This document shows positions 35,494 to 45,421 of a DNA stretch of 64,000 bases, in pieces. The position numbers were made by a program, and so were the translations under genes. The notes beneath the pieces are model-generated. The model was given only the letters and a program-made list of their open reading frames with translations. It had not been told where the DNA came from and did not search any database. Source of the DNA: Flavobacterium sp. CF108 (GTDB lineage: Bacteria; Bacteroidota; Bacteroidia; Flavobacteriales; Flavobacteriaceae); the NCBI RefSeq assembly GCF_900129795.1, contig NZ_FQWW01000004.1:372001-436000 (forward strand), in the 5' to 3' direction. Numbering within the stretch: the first letter of the stretch is position 1; every line of letters starts with the position of its first letter.

Positions 35494-37275
35494 TTACAAA
35501 TTCTTATCCCCTCTTAACTCGCGGTATTTTTTTCTGGCATCAACAAAGTAAATACTGTCCTGATGGTTAAAAATTACCTTTTCATACAAAGGCTTAGCCT
35601 TTTCTACATCTTTCAATTCGTCGTTGTAAATTTCTGCTGAGAAAAACAATGCTTCATCTACATAAATTCCGTCGCTGTGATTGTCGATGATTTGCTGGTA
35701 TTGGCTTAAAGCCGAAGTATAATCTTTCTGACTTTCATATATTTTACCTAAACGCAACAATGTTACAGCTTCAATTTCCTGTCCTTTAAAAGTTTTTAGA
35801 ATGTTTTGAAAATGTGTAATTGCTTCTTGTTTTTTATTCTGATAAAGTAAAAAATCGCCTTTTGCAAATTGCTTTAAAGCTGTTTGTGTCGAATCGGCAA
35901 CCGTGTTGTCATTTATCAGTAAAAAATATTCAAGAGCGTCGTTGGCAATTAATTGTGTGTTTGCCGATTTTAATTCTTTAAATTGTTTTAAAGCCCATTC
36001 AAAATCAGTTTTAAAATAACTTGTTTTTGCCGCTTTCAAACTGGCTTCATGCGACATGACATCATTTTTTAAATCGAGCTGAATCTGCGAATAATAAATC
36101 AATGCCTGATTGAACTTTTCTTCTAAAAGCAAAATATCTGCCAGCTCCATCTTGGCGTCAGCCTGCTGATAAGCATTTAAATTTAACTCTAAAGCTCTTT
36201 TTACAACTGTTTTAGCTTCTTCTGTCTTTTTTAAATTAAAAGCCAGGAAATGCGCCTGAATTAATTGCAAAGATAAGGTAAAAGGATTTATTTCATAAGT
36301 AACCAGTAATTGCTGCAATTCTGCTGTAATGGCCGGATAATCTTTTTCCTGTGCTTTATCAATTTTAATCTGCATTAAACTGGCGTTGCTCTGAATCAGT
36401 AAATCTGTATCTTTTGTGTTTAGAAGAATAAAATTCAGAATTTCAGATGCCGTTTCTGTATCATCTTCATTCAAGGCAAACTGACTTAAGTTTACAATGC
36501 TGATTAAAGATTCCGGTTCGCGTTTGTAAATGGCTTTTTCCTGAATAAAGGCTTTTCCAAATTCTTTTTGCTGTACATAAAACCAGCTTAAATAATGATT
36601 CCAAAAAACATCCTGATCTTTCTGTGTTCTTAAAATCAACGCTTTTCGCATTGCATCTTTAAAAGTGGTATTATCTGTTTCGCCGTTCATAAAACGAGAT
36701 AACTGTGTCTGGATTAAATTGGCGTTTTGCTGATTATTGTAAGATTCTGTCAGCAAAAGATCGATCATCAAATCGGTTTTTCCTAACTGACCGTACAACA
36801 TTCCAATTTGAAAATTGAAATTATAATTCGGCTGAACCTGCATTGCGGTTTGGTACGCTTTTAAGGCATATTCTAATAAAACCTTTTTTTCAAAAGCATT
36901 TCCAACTCCGTAAACATCATTGGGATTGGTTTTGATTTTATCGATTGCCTGTTCGTAGTAATTTTTGGCTTTCGATTCGTTTTTTTGTAATTGATAGTTA
37001 TATCCTAATTCAACTAAAAAAACACCTTGTTTGTAAGCATTGTAACGACTTAAAATTGTTTTTTCGGCAAGGTCAAACTGCTGTAATTGCTGATAACAAT
37101 CTATTGTTCGTAAAAAATACTGGGTATTGGATGGTGAACTTCTTAAAAGATCTTCGTAAATGATTTTTGCTTTTTCAAAATCACCTTTGTCGTAGTAATT
37201 GTTCGCTAACTGTTCGTTTTGCGAAAATGCAAACAGCGAGAATGATAAGGTTATATATAAAAATAGCTGTTTCAT
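35494..37275 (-). CDS. Secreted tetratricopeptide repeat protein
   Basis: The 593-aa protein has a signal peptide (LFLYITLSFSLFAFSQ) and TPR helices along its length (for example KGDFEKAKIIYEDLL, YNFNFQIGMLYGQLGK, AVTLLRLGKIYESQKDYTSALSQY). No enzymatic domain is seen; a periplasmic scaffold role is likely. Genes upstream and downstream lie close on the same strand, in the serS-rsmA-mgtE neighbourhood conserved in this group. Transcription appears continuous with the following DUF4286 gene. Confidence 0.88.
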   Translation of the reverse strand: MKQLFLYITLSFSLFAFSQNEQLANNYYDKGDFEKAKIIYEDLLRSSPSNTQYFLRTIDCYQQLQQFDLAEKTILSRYNAYKQGVFLVELGYNYQLQKNESKAKNYYEQAIDKIKTNPNDVYGVGNAFEKKVLLEYALKAYQTAMQVQPNYNFNFQIGMLYGQLGKTDLMIDLLLTESYNNQQNANLIQTQLSRFMNGETDNTTFKDAMRKALILRTQKDQDVFWNHYLSWFYVQQKEFGKAFIQEKAIYKREPESLISIVNLSQFALNEDDTETASEILNFILLNTKDTDLLIQSNASLMQIKIDKAQEKDYPAITAELQQLLVTYEINPFTLSLQLIQAHFLAFNLKKTEEAKTVVKRALELNLNAYQQADAKMELADILLLEEKFNQALIYYSQIQLDLKNDVMSHEASLKAAKTSYFKTDFEWALKQFKELKSANTQLIANDALEYFLLINDNTVADSTQTALKQFAKGDFLLYQNKKQEAITHFQNILKTFKGQEIEAVTLLRLGKIYESQKDYTSALSQYQQIIDNHSDGIYVDEALFFSAEIYNDELKDVEKAKPLYEKVIFNHQDSIYFVDARKKYRELRGDKNL

Positions 37276-37305
37276 TTTTAATCTGTTTTCAAACTTTATA
37301 AATCA

Positions 37306-38253
37306 TCACGCTTTTATAGTAATTGGAATTGAGTATAACACTTTGGCTTTAATTCCTCTAATTTCTCCTGAACTCCAATCTGGATATTCACTTATTAATC
37401 TTATAGCTTCTTCGTCTAAACCATAACCCGCACTTCTGAGTACTTTTACTTTCTCGATGCTTCCATCTTCTTTGATAATAAATTGGAGATATATTCTCCC
37501 GCTTATACCTCTTGCCGATGCAGGAATTCTGAATTTTCTGGCTATATATCCATAAAAATCATTTAATCCATTTTTGGGTCTTGGCTGTATAAAAACTTTA
37601 TTGTACTTATGTTCTTTTGAAAGTGAATCTATACTCGTTCCACTTTTTAATTTTCCGCTTTCATAAAATTCTGTATAGCTAGACTTAAAACGACTGCTTT
37701 TTCCATTCCAAACTCCGTCTTTTTCCCCGTCTTTAATTTTTCCAGATTCCGAAGAGTGTTCATCAAAATCTTCTAATTCACCATTACCATCTACAACTGT
37801 TTGAACATTTTTTATGTTCCAAAATTGAAGTGTTTTATACTCAGAAGTATGTTCTTCATCATCCTGTGTATATTCTCGTTCTGCTTTTTTATTTCCATTT
37901 TCATACCATTCAACAGCTTTACCCATTGGCTGGCCTTTTCTATAAAAATAAGTGAACTTTTTATTTCCATTTTCAAAATAATAAACAAAATCGCCTATTG
38001 GTGATAAATTATCTTTGGTAATAGAATTCCCTTCCATTTGAATTTTGCCGTTAGCATAATGATCTTCGAAACGGTATTCTTCTTTATCTAAATGATAATC
38101 TTTGACAATTCTATAATATTTAAAATCACCATTTGTTACCGGATTCCACAACGAATCCAAATAAATAATCTTATCATTTGCCGATGCCGCTATTTGAGCA
38201 AAGAAAATATTTGGCATTAATAACAGAAAAGCAAACAAATATTTTCTTGTCAT
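37306..38253 (-). CDS. TonB-like energy transducer with YwqK/MORN-type repeats
   Basis: The 315-aa protein has a signal peptide (FAFLLLMPNIFFAQ), YwqK-like repeats (FENGNKKFTYFYRKGQPMG and YENGNKKAEREY, about residues 90-130) and a C-terminal TonB domain (GRIYLQFIIKEDGSIEKVKV, SAGYGLDEEAIRLISEYPDW). Secreted or periplasmic TonB-domain proteins without an N-terminal Pro-rich spanning region cannot reach ExbB/D in the usual way, so energy transduction is unsure. The role is otherwise unknown. Confidence 0.85.
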   Translation of the reverse strand: MTRKYLFAFLLLMPNIFFAQIAASANDKIIYLDSLWNPVTNGDFKYYRIVKDYHLDKEEYRFEDHYANGKIQMEGNSITKDNLSPIGDFVYYFENGNKKFTYFYRKGQPMGKAVEWYENGNKKAEREYTQDDEEHTSEYKTLQFWNIKNVQTVVDGNGELEDFDEHSSESGKIKDGEKDGVWNGKSSRFKSSYTEFYESGKLKSGTSIDSLSKEHKYNKVFIQPRPKNGLNDFYGYIARKFRIPASARGISGRIYLQFIIKEDGSIEKVKVLRSAGYGLDEEAIRLISEYPDWSSGEIRGIKAKVLYSIPITIKA

Positions 38254-38289
38254 ATTTTAGTTTTTAATGTGGTATTTTAAACAATTAAG

Positions 38290-38322
38290 AAACCTGACGG
38301 GTTTTAAAAACCCGTCAGGTTT
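38290..38322. repeat. Perfect palindrome, family AAACC-GAC-GGTTTT
   Basis: A 33-bp perfect hairpin (AAACCTGACGGGTTTT and its complement) between serS and the TonB-like gene. It can act as a terminator for serS. The same layout with compensatory base changes lies at 60802-60833. Confidence 0.8.
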
Positions 38323-38342
38323 AACTCTAAATTACAAAAAAT

Positions 38343-39614
38343 TTAGTTTATAATATCAAATCCGCAGTAAGGACGTAAAACTTCTGGAATTACGATTCCT
38401 TCCGGCGTTTGGTAATTTTCTAAAATTCCGGCCAAAACTCTAGGCAATGCTAATGAACTTCCGTTTAAAGTATGAGCCAATTGGTTTTTTCCGTCTTTGT
38501 CTTTGAAACGTAATTTCAAGCGGTTTGCCTGAAAAGTTTCGAAGTTAGAAACTGAACTAATTTCTAACCAGCGATCCTGTGCTGTAGAAAATACTTCAAA
38601 ATCGTAAGTCAAAGCCGATGTGAAACCCATATCACCTCCGCAAAGACGTAAAACTCTGTATGGTAATTTTAATTCCTGCAGAATGTTTTTTACATGTTCT
38701 ACCATTCCATCAAGTGCAGCGTATGAATTATCCGGGTGTTCGATACGTACGATTTCAACTTTGTCAAATTGATGTAAACGGTTTAACCCGCGAACGTGTG
38801 CTCCGTAAGAACCTGCTTCACGACGGAAACATGGCGTATAAGCCGTATTTAAAACTGGTAATTCGCTTTCGTTTAAAATAACATCACGGAATAAATTCGT
38901 AACTGGAACTTCAGCTGTTGGGATTAAATATAAATCGTCAATTGTTGAATGGTACATTTGCCCTTCTTTATCTGGCAATTGTCCTGTTCCGTATCCTGAA
39001 GCTTCGTTTACCAAATGCGGAACCTGAACTTCGTTATATCCTGCTGCTGTGTTTTTATCTAAAAAATAGTTGATTAACGCACGCTGCAAACGGGCTCCTT
39101 TTCCTTTGTAAACAGGAAATCCTGCTCCGGTAATTTTTACACCCAATTCAAAATCGATGATATCGTATTTTTTTACCAATTCCCAGTGTGGCTGTGCGCC
39201 TTCGTGTAAAACCGGAATATCGCCTTCCTGAAAAACATTCAGGTTATCGTCTGGAGTTTTTCCTTCAGGAACAATATCAGCCGGAAGATTTGGCAACGTG
39301 TATAATTTATTGGTTAACTCAATTGCTAAAGCTTCTGCTTTTTCACCAAGTTCTTTGCTTTTTTCTTTTAATGAAACGGTTTTTTCTTTTAAGATTGCTG
39401 CTTTAGCTTTCTCTCCCGCTTTCATTAATTCGCCTATATCTTTGGACAATTTATTAGATTCAGCTAAAGTATTATCTAATTCCACCTGAGTTGCACGACG
39501 GTTTTCGTCTAATTGCACCACCTCTTCAACAACGCTTTTAGCATCGATATTTCGTTTTGCTAAAGCCTTGATTACTTTTTCCTGATTTTCTCTAATAAAT
39601 GCGATTTGTAACAT
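38343..39614 (-). CDS. serS: Seryl-tRNA synthetase
   Basis: SerS charges tRNA-Ser and tRNA-Sec-like species with serine. The 423-aa protein has the N-terminal coiled-coil arm (about 28-105), class II motif 2 (FRREAGSYGAHVRGLNRLHQ) and motif 3 (HTLNGSSLALPRVLAGILEN). It is of normal length. The upstream gap of about 150 bp has degenerate CGCAGAGATTC-type words and no other gene. Confidence 0.97.
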   Translation of the reverse strand: MLQIAFIRENQEKVIKALAKRNIDAKSVVEEVVQLDENRRATQVELDNTLAESNKLSKDIGELMKAGEKAKAAILKEKTVSLKEKSKELGEKAEALAIELTNKLYTLPNLPADIVPEGKTPDDNLNVFQEGDIPVLHEGAQPHWELVKKYDIIDFELGVKITGAGFPVYKGKGARLQRALINYFLDKNTAAGYNEVQVPHLVNEASGYGTGQLPDKEGQMYHSTIDDLYLIPTAEVPVTNLFRDVILNESELPVLNTAYTPCFRREAGSYGAHVRGLNRLHQFDKVEIVRIEHPDNSYAALDGMVEHVKNILQELKLPYRVLRLCGGDMGFTSALTYDFEVFSTAQDRWLEISSVSNFETFQANRLKLRFKDKDGKNQLAHTLNGSSLALPRVLAGILENYQTPEGIVIPEVLRPYCGFDIIN

Positions 39615-39762
39615 AGCTTGATTTTTATAACTATTGTATTTTTTAATAACGGAAGCAAATTTAAGGAAATGTTTGCTAAGATTATGTACAAAGTTTCGTC
39701 TAAAGTTATTTAGAGGATTCCGCAGAGATACACGAAGTTTTCGCGAAGATGCACAGAGAGTT

Positions 39763-41157
39763 TTATTCTTTTATCAGTTTAAAAGTTTGGACAGAATCGC
39801 CAAGTGTTACTTTTAAAATATAAAATCCGGAATCCAGACCAATGATATTTATAGTTCCGTCGCTGGTTTTTCCCTTTAAAACTGATTTTGATTCGAAATT
39901 AAAGAACTCAAAATCAAAGTTTTTGGCATCAAAGTTTTCTATAGAAATGGTTGTCTGCGCCGGATTTGGAGAAACAGAAGGTTTCTTTTTAACAGATTTT
40001 TCTAAAGGTTGTTTATTACAGGCCCTTTCTAAAAGCGAATCTAAATCATTTTCATCGTATACCAAAGTGTAATGAAGTTCTTTTGCTTTTTGGAATAACT
40101 GGCAGGCATCATCATATTTTTTCTTGTCGAGATAAATTATTCCAAGATTTTTCATTGCATACGAATTGTTTTTATCCATTTCTAATGCAGCTTCTAAATC
40201 AGCAATTCCTTTTTTAGATTCTCCCAGTTTATGAAAAAGTAAACCTCGGGTTGTTTTTAAATCCCTTCCACCCTTTATATTTCCTTTGTCATATTGAAAG
40301 GCTTTTTCAATATTTTCAAATGCTTTTTCATACTCTCCTTCATCACTCAATAATCTGGAAAGTGCCGAGTATGACTGGGAATGGTCTGGTTTTTCTTTTA
40401 TAATTTTCTCTAAATAATAGCGTGCTAAATCATATGATTTTCGTTTTTGCAACAATGTTGCAAAATTGTATAAAATGCGATAATCTGTAGGTGCATTCTT
40501 GATTGCTTTAAAATAATAGTTATATGCAAAACCTTCCATTTCGAGAGTAGCATACACACTTCCCATTCGGTCATAAAGTTTGCTTCTAAAGATTGCCGTT
40601 TTCTTTTGAGCCGAATCTGATTCTACTACTTTTTTGTTTTTTGGGTCTTTGTCGATGGCAAATTCAACCTTTTTTAAATCTTCAATTGCCAAAGTATTAT
40701 TGCCAAGACTTACTCCTAAAACACCTCGATTATACAAATCATTAATAGTTGTTGGATTAAAATTTGTTCTTGCATTAATATCCGTCAGCATTTTTAAGGC
40801 TTTTTTGACTGATTCTTCGCGGTCTTTATTAAACGGAAGTTTATGATCTGTTCTGCCCGTCATTTTTCCGTGCGCAAAATTCCAGGTTACAAGTTTTTCG
40901 CCTTGGTAATTATACTGAAAGCAGTCGCCGTCTTTTAATCCGTCTTTATCAAAATAGAAAACTTCGTTTACTTTTCCGCTTGGATAGTAGGTTTTAGAAC
41001 TGTCTTGTTTTTTATCTGCACCAAACCAAATTTCGACCGAAACTACTTTATCATCATAATAATAGCGCGTAACATTATCCTCGGCCTCTTTTTGCTTTTC
41101 CTGAGCCAGCAGGAAAAAAGGCCAAATGAGTACAACAAAAAAGATTTTTTTAGACAT
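39763..41157 (-). CDS. TPR protein with T9SS type A sorting domain
   Basis: The 464-aa secreted protein has a signal peptide (FFVVLIWPFFLLAQ), an N-terminal YwqK-like segment (YYPSGKVNEVFYFDKDGLKDG), TPR units (about 160-365) and a C-terminal T9SS sorting domain (VSPNPAQTTISIENF, then GLDSGFYILKVTLGD and FKLIKE). It would be exported through the outer membrane. The role is unknown. A lipoprotein gene lies 24 bp upstream. Confidence 0.9.
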   Translation of the reverse strand: MSKKIFFVVLIWPFFLLAQEKQKEAEDNVTRYYYDDKVVSVEIWFGADKKQDSSKTYYPSGKVNEVFYFDKDGLKDGDCFQYNYQGEKLVTWNFAHGKMTGRTDHKLPFNKDREESVKKALKMLTDINARTNFNPTTINDLYNRGVLGVSLGNNTLAIEDLKKVEFAIDKDPKNKKVVESDSAQKKTAIFRSKLYDRMGSVYATLEMEGFAYNYYFKAIKNAPTDYRILYNFATLLQKRKSYDLARYYLEKIIKEKPDHSQSYSALSRLLSDEGEYEKAFENIEKAFQYDKGNIKGGRDLKTTRGLLFHKLGESKKGIADLEAALEMDKNNSYAMKNLGIIYLDKKKYDDACQLFQKAKELHYTLVYDENDLDSLLERACNKQPLEKSVKKKPSVSPNPAQTTISIENFDAKNFDFEFFNFESKSVLKGKTSDGTINIIGLDSGFYILKVTLGDSVQTFKLIKE

Positions 41158-41181
41158 TTTTAGTTTCTATTGAATGTGAAT

Positions 41182-42075
41182 TTACAAAAACCGATTCCTA
41201 TCGTCTTTTTTAAACGAATAAGTTTTTCCGTCAAATTTCAGTTTTTGGAATTCTTTTTTGACTTTTAAATCGCTTTTTTGCTGCACATCGTTTTCTAAAT
41301 CTTCTTCGGCTGCGTCTTCATAAGTATAGATTTTTGAAACTAATACATCATAAAAACCTTTTGTCTGCGAATCTGAAAGGCTAATTCCAGTTTCTAAAGT
41401 TTCTATTTGATACGTTCCGCCTCCGTTTGAATCTCCGTTTGCAGATCGAATTGGATATTCGTATAAAACTTTCCTGATTCTTTTTCCATCAAAAGTGACA
41501 ATAGTAAATTTTTCTTCAGAATACATTACAACTCTGCTGTTTGAATATACTTCTGTGCTAAAAGCAATGGCTGGAGTTTTATCATTTAGCTGCAATACAT
41601 GATTCAAAATATAGGTTTTGGCAACTCTTAAACCTTCATTTTCGTAATAACCGAGGTTTTTATCTGTTTCTTCTGCCAGAATTTTTCCGTCTTCGTTATT
41701 TACAAAAACGAATTTTCTTTCGTAGTAATTACCTAAATCTTCTTCGCCCGACTTTGTTTTGTTTTTCTTAATAACACAAATCACAAAAAAAGTTGTTTCG
41801 TTGTTGTAACGAATCGAGCTTACATCTTCAATTTTAATATTTGAATATTTGATGTTTAGGTTTTCGGCGGTTTTTTTGAGCAGGCTCAAATTGAGTTCTT
41901 CGGAAGGAACAATGTCTTCACTTTTTCTAAAAAGAAGCTGTTCTGCTGGTTTTGGGTTTTCAGACTGAACGGCTAACGATGGGGCGTTTTCGTCAATGAT
42001 CTGTTTTTCATTTTTTCCACAAGAATATAGAAATAGAAAAATGCCACTGAGAATTAAGTAGGTTTTAATTTTCAT
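41182..42075 (-). CDS. Hypothetical lipoprotein
   Basis: The 297-aa protein has a lipobox (LSGIFLFLYSC, Cys about 19) and a mixed alpha/beta soluble domain. It is not assigned to a named family. It contains VVMYSEEKFTIVTFDGKRIRKV and a Lys-rich C-terminus. It sits 24 bp before the TPR/T9SS gene and is probably co-transcribed. Confidence 0.78.
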   Translation of the reverse strand: MKIKTYLILSGIFLFLYSCGKNEKQIIDENAPSLAVQSENPKPAEQLLFRKSEDIVPSEELNLSLLKKTAENLNIKYSNIKIEDVSSIRYNNETTFFVICVIKKNKTKSGEEDLGNYYERKFVFVNNEDGKILAEETDKNLGYYENEGLRVAKTYILNHVLQLNDKTPAIAFSTEVYSNSRVVMYSEEKFTIVTFDGKRIRKVLYEYPIRSANGDSNGGGTYQIETLETGISLSDSQTKGFYDVLVSKIYTYEDAAEEDLENDVQQKSDLKVKKEFQKLKFDGKTYSFKKDDRNRFL

Positions 42076-42166
42076 TGGTGTTGATTTTAAAATTAGGGGC
42101 TATCAAATATAAAATATTCTTAGTTAGCTTTTTAAATAAAATCAAAAATTTAATAAAATTGGTAAA

Positions 42167-43717
42167 TTATTTATATTCTACTAATAATTCTCTTAATTCA
42201 TTGTTTTTTAAAAACACTGCAAATCGTCCTGCCAAAAGCAGCATATCTCTTTCTTCGGGCCTTATTCGCAGTTTTGTTTCAATGTGCGATGTGTATTCAT
42301 ACATTAACAGAATTTCTCCGGCTGTAAATTCTGAAAATTTATCTTTTTGAAGTGTTGCCGCAATGATCTCGCCGTCTTTATTTTTTCTGAATGCGCTTTC
42401 GCCGAATTTGCTCACAATGTCTGTTTTAAATTCAGTAAATAATTTAAACCAGCCTGCAGAATCGTCATTTGTGGTTTTTAATTCTGTTACCAGTTCTTCA
42501 TACTTTTCATCTTTTTTCATTTTTTGCAGTTGATTTCGAATGGTAGTAAAACCAATAACCTGATAATTTTTTACCGGAATTTTATAACGTTCAAAAGTGT
42601 TTTCTACATCTCTGTCAAAAGTTATATATCGGGTTTGAACGGTGTAAAGTGAAGCAGTTTCAAAAAGTGAAAGCAGCCCAATTTTTGTATCGTTGATATA
42701 CGGTGTTTTTTTTCCTTGTTCGAGACAATCAATAAAAAGTGCTTTTTTGTTTTTATCATCAACCGTAGTATCAGCATGGAGAAGCTCAACCAAAGTTTTA
42801 TAACCTGTATTGTCTGAAGCGCCGCCGTCAATAATACATAAAATTTTATTCTGATTTTTAATTCCGAATTTCACCTTTGGGAGAACACCCGGAAAAGCAG
42901 AACTTGCCGTAATACCATAAGTTACCGGAAAATTGTAGCCATCGTTTATTTTGTTTTGATTCAAAACAAGATCAGCTTTATTGGGCGCAAGTGATTCATC
43001 TATAGCTAATCCTTTGATGATATGCGGCATAAACGGAATACGTTCACCGTTATTAAAAGCGGTTCCGTTGGCTACAAACATGGGAAGCGAAGGTTCTGAT
43101 TTGCTTTCCTTTGGAACAAAAAAGTCAGATAAAAGCATTTGAGTGCCGAATTTATCTTTATTATCAGGGTTTGTAACATCGTATTGCAAAATATCAGCAT
43201 CAATGCGTTGTGACATCGATATTTTATCTCCTTTTTCGTTTCGGCTGTTGTTTAAAAGCGATAAAATATTGGCCGATTTATCTACATAATCTTTGAAGGC
43301 ATCGGCTTTTGAAAAGTAAAATTCGTTGAAAGAACAATTATCATGATGCAGTTTGTTTTTTAAAACGGTTAAATAATATCCCGCCGAAAAACAACCGCCA
43401 GAAACTGTTGAATAATAATCGATTTCATTTAAAAAATTGCGATCCAGATAGTTTTCGCTAATTTCTTCAAGTCCGAGAAGAACGCCCATACTGAAAAACT
43501 GTGCGCGCGATCCTCCGCCAGAAATCCCGATACCGAGTGCAATATGCGGATTTTGAAATTTTTGATCTCTTTCCTGAACCGATTTATAATCCGATAAAGA
43601 AACGGCGGGAATCGAACTGTAATTGATCTCTGAAAAAAGATTGATTTTATTTTGAGAAAATCCTCTGTCTAAAAAAACAAGAAACAACAATGCCAGCTGC
43701 AATCTTTTAATTTTCAT
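42167..43717 (-). CDS. Patatin-like phospholipase family protein
   Basis: The 516-aa protein has a signal peptide (LALLFLVFLDRGFSQ) and a patatin-like fold. The oxyanion loop is GIGISGGGSRAQFF (about residues 62-75). The nucleophile Ser lies in STVSGGCFSAG (about 107-117). The catalytic Asp is in IIDGGASDNTG (about 296). In contrast to classical patatins (GxSxG) the nucleophile elbow here is V-S-G-G, as in some cPLA2-like members. It would hydrolyse acyl lipids in the periplasm or outside. Substrate is unknown. Confidence 0.85.
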   Translation of the reverse strand: MKIKRLQLALLFLVFLDRGFSQNKINLFSEINYSSIPAVSLSDYKSVQERDQKFQNPHIALGIGISGGGSRAQFFSMGVLLGLEEISENYLDRNFLNEIDYYSTVSGGCFSAGYYLTVLKNKLHHDNCSFNEFYFSKADAFKDYVDKSANILSLLNNSRNEKGDKISMSQRIDADILQYDVTNPDNKDKFGTQMLLSDFFVPKESKSEPSLPMFVANGTAFNNGERIPFMPHIIKGLAIDESLAPNKADLVLNQNKINDGYNFPVTYGITASSAFPGVLPKVKFGIKNQNKILCIIDGGASDNTGYKTLVELLHADTTVDDKNKKALFIDCLEQGKKTPYINDTKIGLLSLFETASLYTVQTRYITFDRDVENTFERYKIPVKNYQVIGFTTIRNQLQKMKKDEKYEELVTELKTTNDDSAGWFKLFTEFKTDIVSKFGESAFRKNKDGEIIAATLQKDKFSEFTAGEILLMYEYTSHIETKLRIRPEERDMLLLAGRFAVFLKNNELRELLVEYK

Positions 43718-43741
43718 GCTAAATTCTTTTAATTAATATCG

Positions 43742-44308
43742 TTATTCAACATTAAACAATCTTAGTATATAGGAAAGTTCGTAGAGAATAAAAAGCGATA
43801 CTAAAATAGTGTGAAACCTTTTGTTATTGACTTTTATTGCTGCAAAACATAGAATAGTATGACTTATTATGCGAACGTAATATTCGGTTTGGTTGTATAA
43901 AAAATAATCGCCCCCTTTTATGGCCGTGTCAATAATATCAGCTATAAAACTGATAGCCAAGATTGAAAAGAACCATTTTTTTCGGGAATAAAAATAATCT
44001 TCATATCCTGTGTAATCGACCAAATCGTCTGGATATAGAATAGCCGACAGTAAATAGTAAATCAAAATATAACAGATAATGAAAAAATAGTCGGCAAAGT
44101 ACCATTCGTGGATTAATTTGAGATTAAATTCCCACCACCAAAAATGGATGAGCAGTAAAAAAACATAAAACACCCAAAGCGAATGCACAAAATAGATTTT
44201 CTTACGCCCCGGATGCTGAATAAAAATTACGGATCCTTTTATGAGATGCGTTAAACTCAAACCCAAAATGATCCCAATAACTGATTTGACGTGAGTAAGT
44301 TCTTCCAT
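43742..44308 (-). CDS. Hypothetical multi-pass membrane protein
   Basis: The 188-aa protein has about six hydrophobic helices (for example IGIILGLSLTHLI, WVFYVFLLLIHFWWW, FFIICYILIYYLLSAI). It is aromatic-rich. No family is recognised. It lies 24 bp before the patatin gene, so the two may be expressed together. Confidence 0.72.
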   Translation of the reverse strand: MEELTHVKSVIGIILGLSLTHLIKGSVIFIQHPGRKKIYFVHSLWVFYVFLLLIHFWWWEFNLKLIHEWYFADYFFIICYILIYYLLSAILYPDDLVDYTGYEDYFYSRKKWFFSILAISFIADIIDTAIKGGDYFLYNQTEYYVRIISHTILCFAAIKVNNKRFHTILVSLFILYELSYILRLFNVE

Positions 44309-44407
44309 AAATAAAACTATTATTTATACGGAACTAAATTTAAATCAATTAATTCAGAAAGAAGTGTTTACGTGGGGGAAAGTTTATTCCACAAAGCTGC
44401 ACGGAGA

Positions 44408-44560
44408 TTTTTCGCAGAGATTCGCAAAGAATATTAAAGTAGTGTGAATTAATCTCGCAAAGTTGCAAAGTTTTATTTTCTCTGCGACTTCGCGGCTTTA
44501 CGAGATTAAAACTAAACCTTAACGAATCTCTGCGAAAAACCTTTGTGAATCTTTGCGGTA
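44408..44560. repeat. Nested inverted-repeat words (partial shell set)
   Basis: Outer words CGCAGAGATTCGCAAAG (44412-44428) and AACGAATCTCTGCGAAAAA (44521-44539) flank inner TTAATCTCGCAAAGTTGC (44449-44466) and CGGCTTTACGAGATTAA (44493-44509). The words match the outer shells at 13.2 and 50.5 kb, but the CCAGCTTTAGCTGG core is missing. The gap 44309-44566 has no gene. Confidence 0.75.
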
Positions 44561-44566
44561 GAAAAA

Positions 44567-45139
44567 CTATGCACGTTTAATCTCGTGCCCAACATATTCC
44601 TCCAAATCTGCAAACATTTCGTCTACAGAAAGGACTTCAAAATCAGGGTGGTTTTTTAAGAAATTGGCGTTTAGTTCGGCCAGATTTTCTTCTAATTCAA
44701 AAAAAGTGTCATTATTTAATGAATCGCGAACCGGGTTTACCCCTTCTAATTTCGCTTTCAGGAATTTGCCGAGCTTGATATTACTTATTAGTTTCACTTT
44801 TTTGCTTTGCTCCAGAAACAATTCTAAATGTTTTTCGGCACCAATTAGCGCCAGGCCTTCTTCAATAAGTTCGTTTAGTTCTTTGTTCCATCCTGAATTG
44901 TAGACAAACTGCGAAAAATTTCCTTCGGTATATTGTGAATAGTAATAATCGAGATAATAACTCGTCAGTGCATCTTCGTGAATAAATTCGTCGTCTACAC
45001 CTTCTTCACGCATTAAGTTGATTACCGAAATATTAGAGTGAATAACATCCTGCGGATTTTCACTTTTCATTGCTGTTTCAGAAACTATTATTCTGCCAAA
45101 TTCCTCCATTTGAGTTTGTATTAAAGATTTGTTTTGCAA
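44567..45139 (-). CDS. DUF4375 / DMP19-like family protein
   Basis: The 190-aa protein matches DUF4375 (DMP19-like): DYYYSQYTEGNFSQFVYNSGW and an EEGLALIGAEKHLELF segment. The fold is helical. DMP19 of Neisseria is a DNA mimic, but the wider family lacks a proven function. An inner ATG (45109) is possible. No membrane or signal sequence is seen. Confidence 0.75.
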   Translation of the reverse strand: MQNKSLIQTQMEEFGRIIVSETAMKSENPQDVIHSNISVINLMREEGVDDEFIHEDALTSYYLDYYYSQYTEGNFSQFVYNSGWNKELNELIEEGLALIGAEKHLELFLEQSKKVKLISNIKLGKFLKAKLEGVNPVRDSLNNDTFFELEENLAELNANFLKNHPDFEVLSVDEMFADLEEYVGHEIKRA

Positions 45140-45278
45140 AGTTGGGTGAAATAATACTAAAAAATAATTTTTTTTGAATTTGTTTTTTGAATTGCCAGCA
45201 AATCCTAATACTCACAAATAATTAAAATATTTTTAGTAAAATACCTACAAAATTATACATATAATAAAAAAATTATAA

Positions 45279-45286
45279 TATATTTG
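45279..45286 (+). promoter_or_regulatory. -7 element of the mini-gene unit (TATATTTG)
   Basis: TATATTTG matches TAnnTTTG and starts a short unit of about 160 nt that ends at the 45417-45450 terminator. No -33 element at the usual distance is evident. Confidence 0.45.
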
Positions 45287-45358
45287 CTACATTAGTTTGT
45301 TTCTATTACGACCAAATACTTATAATAAATAATTCTAACTAACTAAAAACCTCAACCT

Positions 45359-45421
45359 ATGAAAACAATTATTTTTACTTCAGTACTGTATTTTCTTAAT
45401 TTCGTCGTAGAAACAAAATAG
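45359..45421 (+). CDS. Candidate 20-aa hydrophobic peptide or leader peptide
   Basis: An ATG at 45359 opens a 20-codon frame (MKTIIFTSVLYFLNFVVETK), too short for normal gene finding. It has a Lys and then a hydrophobic centre. A promoter-like -7 element lies 73 bp upstream and the stop codon TAG is embedded in the stem of a rho-independent terminator. The peptide may be a small membrane peptide, or the transcript a small RNA or attenuator of the 45702 gene. The remaining 45140-45701 gap holds only an imperfect hairpin near 45630-45668. Confidence 0.45.
   Translation: MKTIIFTSVLYFLNFVVETK

Noticed and set aside
39615..39762. ncRNA between serS and the TPR/T9SS gene
   Set aside because: Only degenerate CGCAGAGAT-type words are seen, without a stable fold or promoter.
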